Part shown: positions 57,150 to 64,000 of the stretch, piece by piece
Numbering within the stretch: the stretch's first letter is position 1
Layout of the letters: every line of letters starts with the position of its first letter
Assembly: GCA_041908445.1 (NCBI GenBank)
Contig: JAYRFK010000065.1
Coordinates: forward strand, 67,333 to 131,332
DNA: 64,000 nucleotides
Direction: 5' to 3'
Origin: JAEUJM01 sp041908445
GTDB lineage: Bacteria; Actinomycetota; Acidimicrobiia; Acidimicrobiales; DATDAH01
Notes under the pieces: generated by a model
The model's input: only the letters and a program-made list of their open reading frames with translations
Database searches by the model: none
What the model was told of the DNA's origin: nothing
Program-made: the position numbers and the translations under genes

Positions 57150-58732
57150 TGGCCGACGAACCCACCCCCAACCTGCACGACTGGGCGCCACTCACCCAGG
57201 ACCTCGCCGAACGGCGCGAGCGGGCCCTCGGCATGGGCGGTCCCGAGCGGGTCGAGCGCCAGCGGGCACTCGGCAAGCTGCCCGTGCGTGAGCGCCTCGA
57301 GCGCTTCGTCGACCCGGGGACCTTCGTGGAGTACGGCCAGCTGGCCGACTCGATGGACCCCGGCCTCGCCGACAAGGGCTACCTCGCCGCCGACGGGTGC
57401 GTCACCGGCATCGGCGAGGTCGACGGCCGGCGGGTCGCCATCTGCGCCTACGACTTCACGGTGATGGCCGGGTCGATGGGTGCGGTCAACGAGCAGAAGA
57501 CGTCGCGCATGCGCGAGCTGGCCCTGCGCCAGCGCATCCCCATCGTGTGGCTGCTGGACTCGGCCGGTGCCCGCATCATGTCGACCTCGGGCTCGACTTT
57601 CGCCGGGGTCGGCCAGCTGTTCCGCGAGCAGGTCACCCTCTCGGGCGTGGTGCCCCAGGTGGGCGGCATGCTCGGCCACTGCGCCGCCGGCACGGCGTAC
57701 ATCCCGGCGCTCGCCGACTTCATCCCCATGGTCAAGGGCATCTCCTCCATGGCCCTCGCGGGCCGCCACCTCGTCAAGGCGGCCACCGGCGAGGACGTCT
57801 CCGAGGAGGACATGGGCGGCTCCACCGTCCACACCAAGGTGAGCGGCGTGGCCGACCTCGAGGTCGAGTCCGACGACGACTGCCTCGAGGCCATCCGCAC
57901 CTACCTCTCGTTCTTCCCGAGCCACAACCAGGAGGCGCCGCCGGTCAAGGAGTGCACCGACCCGGTCGACCGCCGGGTCGAGGAGCTCTACGACATCGTG
58001 CCGACCGCGCCCCGCCGCGCCTACGACATGCACAAGGTCATCCACGCGGTGGTCGACGACGGCGAGTTCTTCCCCATGAAGGGGGCCTGGGCCCGCAACA
58101 TCATCACCGGCCTCGCCCGCGTCGGCGGCCAACCGGTCGGCATCGTGGCCAGCCAGCCCATGGTGCTCGGCGGCGCCCTCGACGTGAACGCCGCCGACAA
58201 GGCCGCCCGCTTCGTGTGGCTCTGCGACGCGTTCGGCATCCCCCTGGTGTTCCTGCACGACGTGCCCGGGTTCGTCGTGGGCAGCGCGGTCGAGAAGCAG
58301 GGGATCATCCGCCACGGCGCCAAGATGCTGTTCGCCATCAGCGAGGCCACCGTGCCCAAGGTGAGCATCGTGCTGCGCAAGAGCTACGGCGCCGGCTACT
58401 TCGTGATGAACGGCACCGCCTACGAGGCCGACTACATCGCGATCTGGCCCACCGCCGAGATCGCGGTGATGGGCCCGGACGGGATGGTGAACATCATCAT
58501 GCGCAAGCAGCTCGAGGCCATCCCCGAGGGCAAGGAGCGCGACGAGGCCCGCATCGCCATGGCCGAGGAGCTCCGCAAGAACATCGACCCCTACATCGCC
58601 GCCGGTCACGCCGCGGTCGACGACGTCATCGACCCCGCCGACACCCGCCACGTGATCTGGCGCGGACTGCAGGTCAGCCGCACCAAGCAGGTCCAGCGGC
58701 CGTGGCGCAAGCACGGCGTGCTGCCGGTCTGA
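57146..58732 (+). CDS. Acyl-CoA carboxylase carboxyltransferase (beta) subunit
   Basis: 528-residue biotin-dependent carboxyltransferase of the propionyl/methylcrotonyl-CoA carboxylase family. The N-domain has the oxyanion segment LLDSAGARIMSTSGSTFAGVGQLF and GGMLGHCAAGTAYIPALADF; the C-domain has DVPGFVVGSAVEKQGIIRHGAKMLFAI and KSYGAGYFVMNG. Those loops bind CoA and biotin. The alpha subunit (biotin carboxylase) is not in the window; a stand-alone biotinyl protein lies at 63354. ATG 57146 overlaps the hydratase stop. Confidence 0.92.
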   Translation: MMADEPTPNLHDWAPLTQDLAERRERALGMGGPERVERQRALGKLPVRERLERFVDPGTFVEYGQLADSMDPGLADKGYLAADGCVTGIGEVDGRRVAICAYDFTVMAGSMGAVNEQKTSRMRELALRQRIPIVWLLDSAGARIMSTSGSTFAGVGQLFREQVTLSGVVPQVGGMLGHCAAGTAYIPALADFIPMVKGISSMALAGRHLVKAATGEDVSEEDMGGSTVHTKVSGVADLEVESDDDCLEAIRTYLSFFPSHNQEAPPVKECTDPVDRRVEELYDIVPTAPRRAYDMHKVIHAVVDDGEFFPMKGAWARNIITGLARVGGQPVGIVASQPMVLGGALDVNAADKAARFVWLCDAFGIPLVFLHDVPGFVVGSAVEKQGIIRHGAKMLFAISEATVPKVSIVLRKSYGAGYFVMNGTAYEADYIAIWPTAEIAVMGPDGMVNIIMRKQLEAIPEGKERDEARIAMAEELRKNIDPYIAAGHAAVDDVIDPADTRHVIWRGLQVSRTKQVQRPWRKHGVLPV

Positions 58733-58742
58733 GCCGGCGCCG

Positions 58743-60092
58743 GTGGCGATGAGCACCTACCTCTTCCTGCACGTCCCGAAGGCCGCCGGCACCTCCTACA
58801 GCGAGGCGCTGGGCGTGGCGCTGGGCGGGCGGCGCGTCGCCATCGACATCCCGGGCGAGATGAGCTCGGAGGAGTTCCAGCAGGTCGACCCCGAGACGTT
58901 GCGCCCGTACACCTTCGTGACCGCCCACGTGGACTTCGGCCTCGTGCGCCGGGCGCCCTGGCTGCAACCCGTCACGGTGCTGCGCGACCCGGTGGAGCGC
59001 ATCATCTCCTGGTACCACTACGTCCTGCGGGACGAGGGTGAGGCGCTGGCGCCGTGGCGGCGCTTCATCGAGGGCCGGCGCCTCTCGGTGCAGGACTTCC
59101 TCCTGCACCCGCAGCTGCGCTGGCTCCACGGCCAGGCCCAGACGATGCAGCTCGCCGGCTACCTCTGGAGCGGCGACCCGTTGCCACACGTCGACCGCCT
59201 GGTCGGCGTGGCCGCGGAGAACCTCGGGGCCTGCGCGCACGTCGGGCTGTTCGAGCGGCTGGGCGACTCGCTCCGCCTGGCGCGCGCCGAGCTCGGCCTC
59301 GACGCGGTCCCCGAGCTGCCCGGTGTCAACGTCTCCCCCGAACGGCCCGACGAGCTCGACCCCGAGGTGCGCGCCCGCGTCGTCGAGCTCCTCGGCATGG
59401 ACTCGGCGTTCTACCCCCTCGCGGTCGCGGAGTTCGAGCGCCGCCTGGCCGCCCACGGCCTCGACCGCGACCCGACCGACCTCGCCCCACCCGCCCGGCC
59501 GGTGGTACCGGTCCGAGCGCCGGCGCCGGCGCCGGCGCCGCCCGGGCCGACCCCGTCGGACGTCGGTGCGGTCGGCGACTGGATCGAGCTCACCTGGTCG
59601 CCCGAGCCGGGCACCACCATCGGCGGCCCGCTCGTGTGGCCCCTGCCGTTGACCGCACCGGTCGGCGAGACCGATGTCGCGGGCGCGGGGGACGGCATCC
59701 GGGTCGCCGACGACGCCCCCGTGGACGTCGGCGCCAACTGGGTGTCGCTACCGGCGGGTGTGTACGAGGTGCAGGCCACCGTGCCGTGCCGCCGGTTCGA
59801 GGCCCACCAGCACGAGGACTGGGATCTCCTCGTCGACGTGGCCTGGTACGGCGATCCGCCGATCCCGTACGTCCCGGGCCTCCCGGGCGCGCCCGACGTC
59901 AGCCTCTGGCTGCCCGTGCGGGTGCCCGTCGGGCTGCCGAAGCTGCCGCTGCGGGGCGCACCCGTCTCGGTCGCCGGGGTCCTGCGGGTGCCGGACCGCG
60001 GCGGCCACCTCTGCCTCCTGCTCGGCTCGAGCCAGGCCGTGACGATGTCGCCCGGTGACGAGGTGCGCCTGCGCGTCGTCCGGGTCGGTTGA
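58743..60092 (+). CDS. Sulfotransferase-family protein with C-terminal beta domain
   Basis: 449 residues. Residues ~1-245 match the sulfotransferase 2/galactose-3-O type fold: PAPS 5'-phosphosulfate loop LHVPKAAGTSYSEAL and 3'-phosphate loop LRDPVERIISWYHYVL, with the cytosolic form lacking a membrane anchor. A Pro/Ala linker (~residues 250-270) leads to a ~175-residue beta-rich domain (VGANWVSLPAGVYEVQATVPC...LCLLLGSSQAVTMSPGDEVRLRVVRV) that I do not recognise. GTG 58743 or ATG 58749 can start it. It lies 10 bases after the carboxylase. Confidence 0.78.
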   Translation: MAMSTYLFLHVPKAAGTSYSEALGVALGGRRVAIDIPGEMSSEEFQQVDPETLRPYTFVTAHVDFGLVRRAPWLQPVTVLRDPVERIISWYHYVLRDEGEALAPWRRFIEGRRLSVQDFLLHPQLRWLHGQAQTMQLAGYLWSGDPLPHVDRLVGVAAENLGACAHVGLFERLGDSLRLARAELGLDAVPELPGVNVSPERPDELDPEVRARVVELLGMDSAFYPLAVAEFERRLAAHGLDRDPTDLAPPARPVVPVRAPAPAPAPPGPTPSDVGAVGDWIELTWSPEPGTTIGGPLVWPLPLTAPVGETDVAGAGDGIRVADDAPVDVGANWVSLPAGVYEVQATVPCRRFEAHQHEDWDLLVDVAWYGDPPIPYVPGLPGAPDVSLWLPVRVPVGLPKLPLRGAPVSVAGVLRVPDRGGHLCLLLGSSQAVTMSPGDEVRLRVVRVG

Positions 60093-60107
60093 CCGCCGCC
60101 GCCGGGC

Positions 60108-60899
60108 TCAGGCCTGGTGGCGGACGCCGGTGAGCAGCAGGTCGCTGATGCGGCGGGGCGCCTCCGCCAGCAGGGGGAACGCCGCGGCCCGCTTCGGCAG
60201 GCGGATGTGGCTGCGGCCCTTGCGGACGGCGTCGACGATCGCGTCGGCGACCTGCTCCTTCGGGATGTCCACGATCAGCCGCAGCTTGTAGCCCCGGTCG
60301 AACGAGTCACGGGTGGGGGCGTAGTCGTTCACGTGGTCGAGCATGTCGGTGGGGATGGGGCCGAGCTGCACCACGGTCGTGCCCACCGGGAGGCCCTTGA
60401 GGTCGAGGGCCAGGACCTCGGTGAACTGGGTCAGCCCCGCCTTGGTCGAGGCGTAGGCGGCCATCCCCGGGTAGGCGGCCACACCGGCGAGCGACGACAC
60501 GTTGACCAGGTGGCCCCGGCCCCGCCCGAGCATGCCCGGCAGCACCGCCCGGCAGAGCTGCACCGGCGTGAGCAGGTTCACCCGGTAGACGGCTTCGAGG
60601 TCGTCGGGGTCGAGGTCGGCGAAGAAGCCACCGGGAGCGAGGCCGGCGTTGTTCACGAGCACGTCGACGGGGCCGGCCCCGTCCTCGACCGCCGGCACCA
60701 GCCCCGCGGCGGCCGCCGGGTCGGCCAGGTCGCACGGGTGGGCCGTGCCGCCGAGCTCGTCCGCGAGGGCGGCGAGGCGCTCGGCGTCACGGGCGACGAG
60801 CGCCACCGAGGCGCCGGCCGCCGCGAAGGCGCGGGCCGTGGCCTCCCCGATCCCGCGGGAGGCCCCGGTCACCAGCACTCGACTGCCCTGGAGGTCCAT
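60108..60899 (-). CDS. SDR family oxidoreductase
   Basis: 263-residue classical SDR. The cofactor loop is TGASRGIG, NNAG is in LVNNAGLAPGG, the catalytic Ser is in NVSSLAGVAAYPG and Tyr-x3-Lys is YASTKAG. The long C-terminus (VDIPKEQVADAIVDAVRKGRSHIRLPKRAAAFPLL) resembles membrane-associated SDRs of lipid metabolism. ATG 60899 has CATCCT 6 bases upstream on the minus strand. It converges with the sulfotransferase gene. Confidence 0.9.
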   Translation of the reverse strand: MDLQGSRVLVTGASRGIGEATARAFAAAGASVALVARDAERLAALADELGGTAHPCDLADPAAAAGLVPAVEDGAGPVDVLVNNAGLAPGGFFADLDPDDLEAVYRVNLLTPVQLCRAVLPGMLGRGRGHLVNVSSLAGVAAYPGMAAYASTKAGLTQFTEVLALDLKGLPVGTTVVQLGPIPTDMLDHVNDYAPTRDSFDRGYKLRLIVDIPKEQVADAIVDAVRKGRSHIRLPKRAAAFPLLAEAPRRISDLLLTGVRHQA

Positions 60900-60925
60900 G
60901 CCCCCAGGATGGCACCGCCGGGCGG

Positions 60926-63250
60926 TCAGCCGCCGGGGGTGTTCTCGATGGCCACGTACTCCCGGCAGGGCTGGCCGCGGTAGGCGTCGCAGTCGGGCAC
61001 CGCGTCCGGCACGTCGTGGTCCCCGCCGAGGATCGGCAGGACGATCGAGGACGGGTGGTCCGCCGACTGCGCCACGGTGTTCACCACGTCCTGGCCGCTC
61101 AGGGAGTCGAACTCCCACTCGGGGCGGTCACCGCCGGGTGAGTCCACCGTGATCCGCAGCTGCGAGCCGGGGTGGAACGCGTGGGCGAACGGGAAGATCT
61201 CCACCCGCACGAGCGCGAATTCGCCCTCGGGCAGGCGCTCGTCGTCGGTCTCGAGGTGGGTCGAGACCGGCCGCAGCTCGGTGGAGGCCTCCTCGTCGAG
61301 CTTGCGGTGGCTCGCCCGCAGCCAGCCGTTCTGGAGGTAGAGCTCCGTGCCGTCGGGGCGGACCTCCGACAGCGTCACCTCGAGGTCGGTGTCGAGGGCC
61401 GTGGACTGCACGTAGAGGTCGGCGCTGGCCGGCCCCGCCATGATCGTGGCGTCCTCGAACGGGCTGCTCAGGTAGCTGACCGCGTCGCCCTCCTGCAGCA
61501 CCTGCCAGTCGAACTCCTGGTCGGCGCTGAAGCTGAAGCCGTCGGTCGCCACGCTGCGGTCGTCACCGTACTCGGGGTGGTACTCGAACGACGCCGCGCT
61601 CTCGGGCTCGCCGTCGGCGATGGTCGGCTCGTCCTCGGACAGGGTGCCGTCCGGCTGCAGGAACAGGCGGGTCGGCTCCACGTCCGACGGCGGCCACTCG
61701 GTGTAGGTCTCCTCGAAGGTCGACCCCGGTACGCGCGGCCGGTCCGTGCCGGCACCGTTCTCGTACAGGATGCGGATGTCGTCCTCGGCCTGGTAGGCGG
61801 CGAGGGCCTCGTCGTAGGAGTCGAAGTCCGTGAAGCGGTCCGGCGGCACCGGGTAGTCGCCCTCACCGAACTGCGGCGCGAACGCCGCCGGGGCGCCGGC
61901 CCGGATCAGCGCCGGGATCTCCGGGATCTTCTTGGCCACGTAGAAGTCGAGGAACTCGAACCAGCGCTGCGTGTTCTCGGGGATCAGGGCGTCGCCGTGG
62001 GTGCCGTTCTGCATCGACACGTGCAGGTCGGGCACACCCGTGAGGTGCTCGATCAGGGCGGGGAAGTGGCCGCCGGTCTGCTCGTCCTGCCACGACCCGG
62101 TCAGGAACACCGGCACCTCGATGCGGTCCGCGAACGTCGACGGCGTCAGCGGCGGGCTGATCACCGGGTCGTAGTGCGGGTAGGCGCGGGCGAGGCGCTC
62201 GATGTCGGGGTTCTGGCTGCGCAGCGACTGGTTCGCGGCGCACTCCTCGCCGATCTCGCCACCCTCGTCCACCACGGCCTGCTCCCACCCCTGGCCGTAC
62301 GGCTGGGCCCCGTCCTGCACGTTGAGGATCCACTGGCGGGCGAAGCCGTCGTTGTACATGCCGCCGGGGTAGAGCACCGCCGGCCAGATGCTGTCGAGCA
62401 CCGACATGGGGGCGATGGCGGCGAGGTGCGGCGGCTGGGTGGCGGCCACGTAGAGCTGGCTGTTGCCCGCGTAGCTGATGCCGATCAGGCCGGGGGCGTG
62501 GTGGGCGACCCAGTCCTGGGCGGCGACGGTCTCGACCACGTCGTACCCGTCCGCCACCTGGCTCGGCTCGAAGAAGCTGAAGGTGCCGCCCGAGCACCCC
62601 GTGCCCCGCACGTTCACCGACACCGTGGCGTAGCCGTAGATGTCGGCGAACTGGGCGATGCTGCTGCCCGACCCGCCCGGGTTGGCCGAGTCGTAGCCCG
62701 AGTAGTTGATGACGGTCGGGTACGGGCCGTCCTCGGGGTCGCCCGGCATGCGGACCATGGCCACGAGGGTCGTGCCGTCGCGGGTCTCGATGTAGTTGAG
62801 GCCGGGCTCGAGGGTCTGCGCCTCGTAGAGCGCCGGGTCCGGGTGGTCGTAGACGCCGCCGACGTCGATCGGGTCGCTCACCGCGACCTCCTCGCCGTCG
62901 GCCACCTGCACCACCTGGTAGCCCTCACCCGCGTCGATGCGGGCGAAGACGAGGTTCCCCTCGTCGTCCACGGTGCCCTTGGCGTCGGCGAGGCCGTCGG
63001 GGCTGAAGAGCGCGGTCTGGATCTCGCCGTCGGCATCGACGAGCTCGAGCTCGGCGCCGGGCTCCGCGCCGGTGACCGTCACCGCCTCGACGTTGCCCGT
63101 GACCTCGAAGTCGGCGGCGGGCAGCCCCTCGACGTCGGCGGTCTCGGGGGCGGCGTCGTCGCCCCCGTCGCTGCTGCACGCCGGCAGGGCCACCACGACG
63201 AGTGCGGCGACGGCGAGCAGGAGGGCGCGGGCGGGTCGGCGCGTGCGCAT
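60926..63250 (-). CDS. CocE/NonD-family alpha/beta-hydrolase lipoprotein
   Basis: 774 residues. The signal peptide ends in lipobox VALPAC (Cys near 25). A ~100-residue beta N-domain precedes the alpha/beta-hydrolase core. The nucleophile elbow is GISYAGNS, the Asp is likely in TGSWQDEQTGG, the His in MQNGTHGD, and the oxyanion segment is VNVRGTGCSGG. The C-terminal jelly-roll typical of X-Pro dipeptidyl-peptidases (FHPGSQLRITVDSPGGDRPEW) is complete. It hydrolyses esters or peptides outside the cell; substrate unknown. ATG 63250 follows a GGGGGAA ribosome site. Confidence 0.88.
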   Translation of the reverse strand: MRTRRPARALLLAVAALVVVALPACSSDGGDDAAPETADVEGLPAADFEVTGNVEAVTVTGAEPGAELELVDADGEIQTALFSPDGLADAKGTVDDEGNLVFARIDAGEGYQVVQVADGEEVAVSDPIDVGGVYDHPDPALYEAQTLEPGLNYIETRDGTTLVAMVRMPGDPEDGPYPTVINYSGYDSANPGGSGSSIAQFADIYGYATVSVNVRGTGCSGGTFSFFEPSQVADGYDVVETVAAQDWVAHHAPGLIGISYAGNSQLYVAATQPPHLAAIAPMSVLDSIWPAVLYPGGMYNDGFARQWILNVQDGAQPYGQGWEQAVVDEGGEIGEECAANQSLRSQNPDIERLARAYPHYDPVISPPLTPSTFADRIEVPVFLTGSWQDEQTGGHFPALIEHLTGVPDLHVSMQNGTHGDALIPENTQRWFEFLDFYVAKKIPEIPALIRAGAPAAFAPQFGEGDYPVPPDRFTDFDSYDEALAAYQAEDDIRILYENGAGTDRPRVPGSTFEETYTEWPPSDVEPTRLFLQPDGTLSEDEPTIADGEPESAASFEYHPEYGDDRSVATDGFSFSADQEFDWQVLQEGDAVSYLSSPFEDATIMAGPASADLYVQSTALDTDLEVTLSEVRPDGTELYLQNGWLRASHRKLDEEASTELRPVSTHLETDDERLPEGEFALVRVEIFPFAHAFHPGSQLRITVDSPGGDRPEWEFDSLSGQDVVNTVAQSADHPSSIVLPILGGDHDVPDAVPDCDAYRGQPCREYVAIENTPGG

Positions 63251-63353
63251 GCGGTTGGTTCCCCCGAGGTGGTGGCGGCCAGCTGGTAGACAGCAGGTGT
63301 CGGACAGGTCGCCGCACACTACCGGCGGTAGCCCATCGGAGGGGAGTCAGCCC

Positions 63354-63572
63354 ATGACGACGGTCGAGGCGGAGATCACCGCCAACGTCTGGCAGGTGCG
63401 GACGGAGCTCGGGGCGGTCGTCGCCGAGGGCGACGAGCTCGTCATCCTGGAGTCCATGAAGATGGAGATCCCCGTGCTGGCGCCCTGTGCCGGGACCGTG
63501 GCCGAGATCCGGGTGGCGCCGGACGACCAGGTCCACGAAGGGGACGTCGTCCTGGTGATCGACGAGGCTTGA
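63354..63572 (+). CDS. Stand-alone biotin-carrier (biotinyl/lipoyl attachment) protein
   Basis: 72 residues, a complete biotinyl domain (EITANVWQVRTELGAVVAEGDELVILESMKMEIPVLAPCAGTVAEIRV...GDVVLVIDEA). The Lys in ESMKMEI is the biotinylation site. It is close in size and sequence to mycobacterial TB7.3. It can serve as carrier for an acyl-CoA carboxylase such as the beta subunit at 57146. A strong GGAGGGGA stands 8 bases before ATG 63354. Confidence 0.92.
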   Translation: MTTVEAEITANVWQVRTELGAVVAEGDELVILESMKMEIPVLAPCAGTVAEIRVAPDDQVHEGDVVLVIDEA

Positions 63573-63888
63573 CGCCCGACGTCGCCCTGCGGGTCGGGGT
63601 CCTGTCACCGCTCCGTCTCCACTGAAGACCGGCGCCTGGCTCTCCGGGCGTCGCTACTGCGGTGGCGGCGCGCTCGAAGCGGGGCGCCGGTCTTCGTGGA
63701 CCCTCGGAGCAGCGCCACCCCTCCCCTCCGGGCGACCCCTGGCGGCCGTCCTCGGTCACCGGCTCCTTGGGGTCGGGGGGGCGACTCGGTGGTCGCCCCG
63801 ATTCTCGGGTGCCCTTCACCCGCTCGGCTTGTGGACTCGGCTGGTGGCGTTGAGTCGGTGCCCTCAGACACCCCAGGATCGGTGGGTG
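63573..63888. other. 316-bp non-coding stretch with hairpins, IS110 right flank
   Basis: No convincing gene. It holds a 13-bp inverted repeat GAAGACCGGCGCC / GGCGCCGGTCTTC (63624-63636 and 63683-63695), a hairpin GGGGCGAC/GTCGCCCC around 63777-63798, and GACACCC/GGGTGTC (63867-63873, 63884-63890) directly behind the transposase stop. Part is presumably the 3' non-coding end of the IS110-type element. Confidence 0.5.
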
Positions 63889-64000
63889 TCAAGCGGCGAT
63901 GTGGTCGGGCCGGTCTTGGCGGTGGCTCCAGGCGATGGTCTCGTCGTAGGTGGTGTGGGTGCGTAGGCAACCGTGGAGGATGCCGACGAGGCGGTTGCCG
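63889..64000 (-). CDS. IS110-family transposase, C-terminal fragment at the window edge
   Basis: The minus strand reads GNRLVGILHGCLRTHTTYDE... to IAA-stop, ending at 63889. This is the usual C-terminus of actinobacterial IS110-type (DEDD) transposases. The rest lies beyond the right edge, so element boundaries cannot be set. Confidence 0.7.
   Translation of the reverse strand, partial: GNRLVGILHGCLRTHTTYDETIAWSHRQDRPDHIAA

Noticed and set aside
1..64000. tRNA, rRNA genes, CRISPR arrays, prophage
   Set aside because: No cloverleaf with TTCGA-type T-loop, no rRNA signature, no regularly spaced direct repeats and no phage structural genes were recognised by eye.

Overview
This window is chromosomal DNA of a very GC-rich actinobacterium (third codon positions are almost all G or C). 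The gene mix is actinomycete-like: paired cytochrome P450s, an LLM-type flavin oxidoreductase, a mycothiol-type DinB protein, an Ada-AlkA fusion, a TB7.3-like biotinyl protein, many acyl-CoA enzymes and DUF2254. Together with the many leaderless gene starts this suggests the class Acidimicrobiia (Iamia/Ilumatobacter-like). That placement is inference; no rRNA or ribosomal protein marker is present.

Layout. 1-9.5 kb: tail of a sulfatase, LLM oxidoreductase, DinB/MDMPI protein, P450, secreted beta-helix protein, CoA-transferase and a two-gene ABC exporter. 9.6-14.6 kb: alkylation repair pair (Ada-AlkA plus ogt), a BrkB-like membrane protein and a secreted animal-type haem peroxidase. 14.7-20.5 kb: membrane protein plus ECF sigma factor, a second P450, a lipoprotein serine hydrolase, a 9-residue-repeat protein coupled to an RDD membrane protein, and a zinc metallopeptidase. 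20.5-27.5 kb: M20 peptidase, small disordered protein, SGNH hydrolase, DJ-1/PfpI protein, DUF2254 protein, glutamine-synthetase-like ligase, SDR. 27.6-31.2 kb: molybdate operon (HTH-TOBE regulator, modA, modB, modC), interrupted by two extreme G/C homopolymer hairpins. 31.2-35.0 kb: a complete 2775-bp IS21-family element inserted at the exact centre of a long palindrome, then a DUF559/AbiEi-like nuclease gene that lies between that palindrome and a second copy. 35.1-39.5 kb: coupled mscS, xylA and a GH3 glycosidase. 39.5-43.5 kb: divergent valS and cysS only 22 bp apart. 43.7-51.1 kb: M15-like/VCBS secreted protein, acyl-CoA dehydrogenase, PAS-GGDEF cyclase, TetR, alcohol dehydrogenase with a small membrane partner. 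51.1-58.7 kb: glycosyltransferase facing a GH63-like hydrolase, a large secreted repeat protein, enoyl-CoA hydratase plus acyl-CoA carboxylase. 58.7-64 kb: sulfotransferase-like fusion, SDR, CocE-type lipoprotein hydrolase, biotinyl carrier, and the 3' end of an IS110-family transposase running off the window.

Working together: the mod genes form one import operon. The Ada-AlkA protein lacks the Ogt domain, and the next gene supplies it. The carboxyltransferase, enoyl-CoA hydratase and (5 kb away) biotinyl carrier belong to the same acyl-CoA chemistry. The TetR gene and the acyl-CoA dehydrogenase gene carry the same 16-bp palindromic operator and probably form a small regulon. A TANNNT-like -10 box 6-7 bases before the start codon recurs at about fifteen genes, so leaderless transcription looks like the default here. 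The most unusual region is 31.2-35.0 kb (long palindromes around a DUF559 gene, one split at its centre by an IS21 element), followed by the homopolymer hairpins in the mod operon.
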